Source: JAOPZW01 sp963835295
Lineage (GTDB): Bacteria; Actinomycetota; Thermoleophilia; Solirubrobacterales; Solirubrobacteraceae
Direction: 5' to 3'
Length of the DNA: 64,000 nt
Assembly: GCA_963835295.1 (NCBI GenBank)
Contig: CAWIEX010000011.1
Location: 992,001-1,056,000 of the forward strand
A model generated the notes under the pieces. The model searched no databases. It was not told where the DNA came from and worked only from the letters and a program-made list of their open reading frames with translations. A program made the position numbers and the translations under genes. Positions 62,436-64,000 of this stretch are shown here, piece by piece; the first letter of the stretch is position 1; each line of letters starts with the position of its first letter.

Positions 62436-63610
62436 CAGCCGCCCCCGCGCGGCGGCGCGATGGCCTGCAGCCCGGTGATCTCGCGCCCGACGATGAGCGA
62501 CTGGATGCTGTCGGTGCCCTCGAAGGTGAAGACCGCCTCCATGTCGGCGTGGTGGCGGGCGACGTGGTGCTCGAGGAGGATCCCGTTGCCGCCGAGGATG
62601 TCGCGGGCGTCGGCGACGATCGCGCGCGCCTTGGCCGCGTGGTTCATCTTGGCCAGCGAGGCCATGCCGGCGGTCAGGCGCTCGTCGCCGGCCAGCTCGC
62701 TCAGGCGCAGGCACAGCAGCTGCATGGCGGTGATCTCCCCCACCATGCGGCTGAGCTTGTCCTGCACGAGCTGGAAGGAGGCCAGCGGGTGCCCGAACTG
62801 CTCGCGCTCCTTGGCGTAGGCCAGCGCCGCCTCGTAGGCCGCGAGCGCGACGCCGAGCGCGCGCCACGCCACCGTGTAGCGCGTGAGGGTCAGCACGCGG
62901 GCGACGTCGCGGAACGAGCGGCAGCCCGGCAGCCGGCTCGTGGCCGGGACGCGCACGCCGTCCAGCGCGATCTCGGCCTGCCACACGGCGCGCAGCGATG
63001 TCTTGCCGGTGATGACCTCGGTGTGGAAGCCCGGCGCGCCCTTCTCGACGAGGTAGCCACCGACCTGGCCGTCCTCGCCGCGCGCCCAGATGATCGTGAC
63101 GTCGGCGAACGACGCGTTGCCGATCCACTTCTTGGCGCCGTCGAGGACGAACTCGTCGCCGTCGCGCCGCGCGCTCGTCTCCAGCGCGACCGCGTCGGAG
63201 CCGTGGTCGGGCTCCGTCAGCCCGAAGGCGCCGATCGCCTCCAGCGCGGCCATGCGCGGCAGCCAGCGCTCGCGCTGCTCGTCGGAGCCGAGCAGGTGGA
63301 TGGTCTGCATGGCGAGGTTCGAGTGCACGCCGAAGAAGGTCCCGATGCTCCCGTCGGCTCGCGCCCACTCCATGCTCACGAGGCCCGCGGCGGTGGCGCT
63401 CATGCCCGGGCAGCCGTAGCCGTCGATGACGCCGCCGGCCAGCCCGAGCTCGGCGATCTTCGGGACGAGCTCGAAGGGGAACTCCGCGCGCTCCCAGTAG
63501 CCGTTGATGATCGGCGTGACCTCGCGGTCGCAGAACGCGCGCAGGCGGTCACGGATCGCACGCTCCTCGTCGGTCAGGCGCTCGTCGAGCAGATAGAAAT
63601 CGGTGGCCAT
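62435..63610 (-). CDS. Acyl-CoA dehydrogenase
   Basis: The 391-residue flavoprotein has the family pattern: GAFGLTEPDHGSDAVALETS, KKWIGNASFAD and a C-terminal DILGGNGI plus FEGTDSIQSLIVGREITG, where the glutamate of FEGT is in the position of the catalytic base of the glutaryl-CoA dehydrogenase group. Divergent from an acyl-CoA ligase gene with only 21 bases between starts, which fits a joint role in acid breakdown. Its product operon continues into the YbjQ-like genes. Confidence 0.9.
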   Translation of the reverse strand: MATDFYLLDERLTDEERAIRDRLRAFCDREVTPIINGYWERAEFPFELVPKIAELGLAGGVIDGYGCPGMSATAAGLVSMEWARADGSIGTFFGVHSNLAMQTIHLLGSDEQRERWLPRMAALEAIGAFGLTEPDHGSDAVALETSARRDGDEFVLDGAKKWIGNASFADVTIIWARGEDGQVGGYLVEKGAPGFHTEVITGKTSLRAVWQAEIALDGVRVPATSRLPGCRSFRDVARVLTLTRYTVAWRALGVALAAYEAALAYAKEREQFGHPLASFQLVQDKLSRMVGEITAMQLLCLRLSELAGDERLTAGMASLAKMNHAAKARAIVADARDILGGNGILLEHHVARHHADMEAVFTFEGTDSIQSLIVGREITGLQAIAPPRGGG

Positions 63611-63631
63611 GGCGGGTAGGGAGCCTCCCAC

Positions 63632-64000
63632 ATGATCTTCACGAGCCCGTATCCCGACGTCGAGATCCCGTCGGTCGCGCTGACCGACTTCGTGCTCGAG
63701 CACTCCGACGACTACGGCGACAAGGCAGCGCTGATCGACAGCGCGACCGGCGCCGCCTACACCCACGCGCAGGCCGCGCAGGCGATCCGCGCCGCCGCCG
63801 ACGCCCTCGCGGCCCGCGGCATCGCCAAGGGCGACGTCGTCGCGCTCTACGCCGCCAACGCGCCGGACTACGCGATCGCCTTCCACGCCATCGCCGCCCT
63901 CGGCGCGGTCGTCACCACGATCAACCCGATCTACACCGTCGACGAGCTCGCCTACCAGCTCGAGCACGCGGGAGCGCGCGCGCTCATCAGCGGGGCCGAG
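63632..64000 (+). CDS. AMP-dependent acyl-CoA ligase (N-terminal part, runs off window)
   Basis: The first 123 residues match 4-coumarate/long-chain acyl-CoA ligases: FTSPYPDVEIPSVALTDFVL, DKAALIDSATGAAYTHAQ and FHAIAALGAVVTTINPIYTV. It would activate a carboxylic acid with ATP and CoA. Start ATG at 63632 is preceded by GGGAG, part of a small palindrome GGGAGCCTCCC (63619-63629) in the 21-base divergent gap. Confidence 0.88.
   Translation, partial: MIFTSPYPDVEIPSVALTDFVLEHSDDYGDKAALIDSATGAAYTHAQAAQAIRAAADALAARGIAKGDVVALYAANAPDYAIAFHAIAALGAVVTTINPIYTVDELAYQLEHAGARALISGAE

Noticed and set aside
63619..63629. GGGAGCCTCCC palindrome as an operator between the acyl-CoA dehydrogenase and ligase genes
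   Set aside because: It is explained by a ribosome-binding site for the ligase gene and chance symmetry.

Overview
The window is very GC-rich, densely coding DNA with strong G/C preference at third codon positions, frequent GTG and TTG starts, and many 1-4 base ATGA or TGATG overlaps between consecutive genes. Together with an actinobacterial-style SUF gene set containing a Rieske gene, a subtilisin with a Trp/Gly/Ser-rich tail and several secreted-protein types, this points to an actinobacterium, most likely Thermoleophilia/Solirubrobacterales (Conexibacter or Baekduia-like). The order-level call is inference. I found no rRNA, tRNA, CRISPR array, transposase or phage gene.

Region by region. 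(1) 1-8.3 kb, minus strand: Fe-S cluster assembly in two blocks, rrf2-sufC-sufS-sufU and Rieske-sufB-sufD. They are separated by a TasA/camelysin-type surface-fibre cassette (fibre protein, SipW-like signal peptidase, Ig-like protein, second fibre-like protein). (2) 8.4-14.8 kb: CAP-domain protein, degenerate channel-like protein, SDR, subtilisin with a repeat tail, GGDEF-EAL protein. (3) 15.2-25 kb: LacI and PadR regulators, flavin reductase, glycosyltransferase, MFS transporter, two dehydrogenases of the 6PGDH/HIBADH superfamily, FUSC-like membrane protein. (4) 25.5-29.4 kb: nucleotidyltransferase plus glucuronokinase-like kinase, then acyl desaturase plus cyclopropane synthase. (5) 29.5-32.5 kb: an unfamiliar four-gene cluster with two proteins sharing a domain followed by 11-residue repeats, a small conserved-looking protein and a basic-tailed membrane protein; two relatives of the last lie at 47.0-47.9 kb. 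(6) 32.5-43.3 kb: a catabolic island with hydantoinase/ketone-carboxylase-type subunits (the B subunit is frameshifted), two zinc alcohol dehydrogenases, two flavin-dependent oxygenases, a carboxymuconolactone-decarboxylase-family protein, an SDR and a GntR regulator joined in frame to one oxygenase. FadR-type operators lie at all three promoter regions. (7) 43.4-64 kb: msrA, metallopeptidase, FAD oxidase, Na+/solute symporter, beta-helix lipoprotein, typA, a chymotrypsin-like protease, a secreted discoidin-like protein, GT-C membrane protein, HARP-type SNF2 helicase, a coupled operon of two YbjQ-like proteins with an acyl-CoA dehydrogenase, and the start of an acyl-CoA ligase.

The main signals no gene explains are four intergenic elements of about 230-315 bp at 14.9, 25.1, 46.7 and 60.0 kb. 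They share terminal inverted repeats and a GTCGTCCT box but carry different central hairpins. Element C lies beside a degenerate copy of the 3' end of the upstream oxidase gene, displaced by exactly 500 bp. A decayed DUF4177 gene lies beside element D. Three convergent gene pairs end on one shared CTAG that supplies both stop codons.

The most novel-looking protein system is the 29.5-32.5 kb repeat cluster with its relatives at 47 kb. The best-supported regulatory inferences are the GntR operator set of the catabolic island and a common AATCC-N9-GGTA motif in front of both suf blocks.
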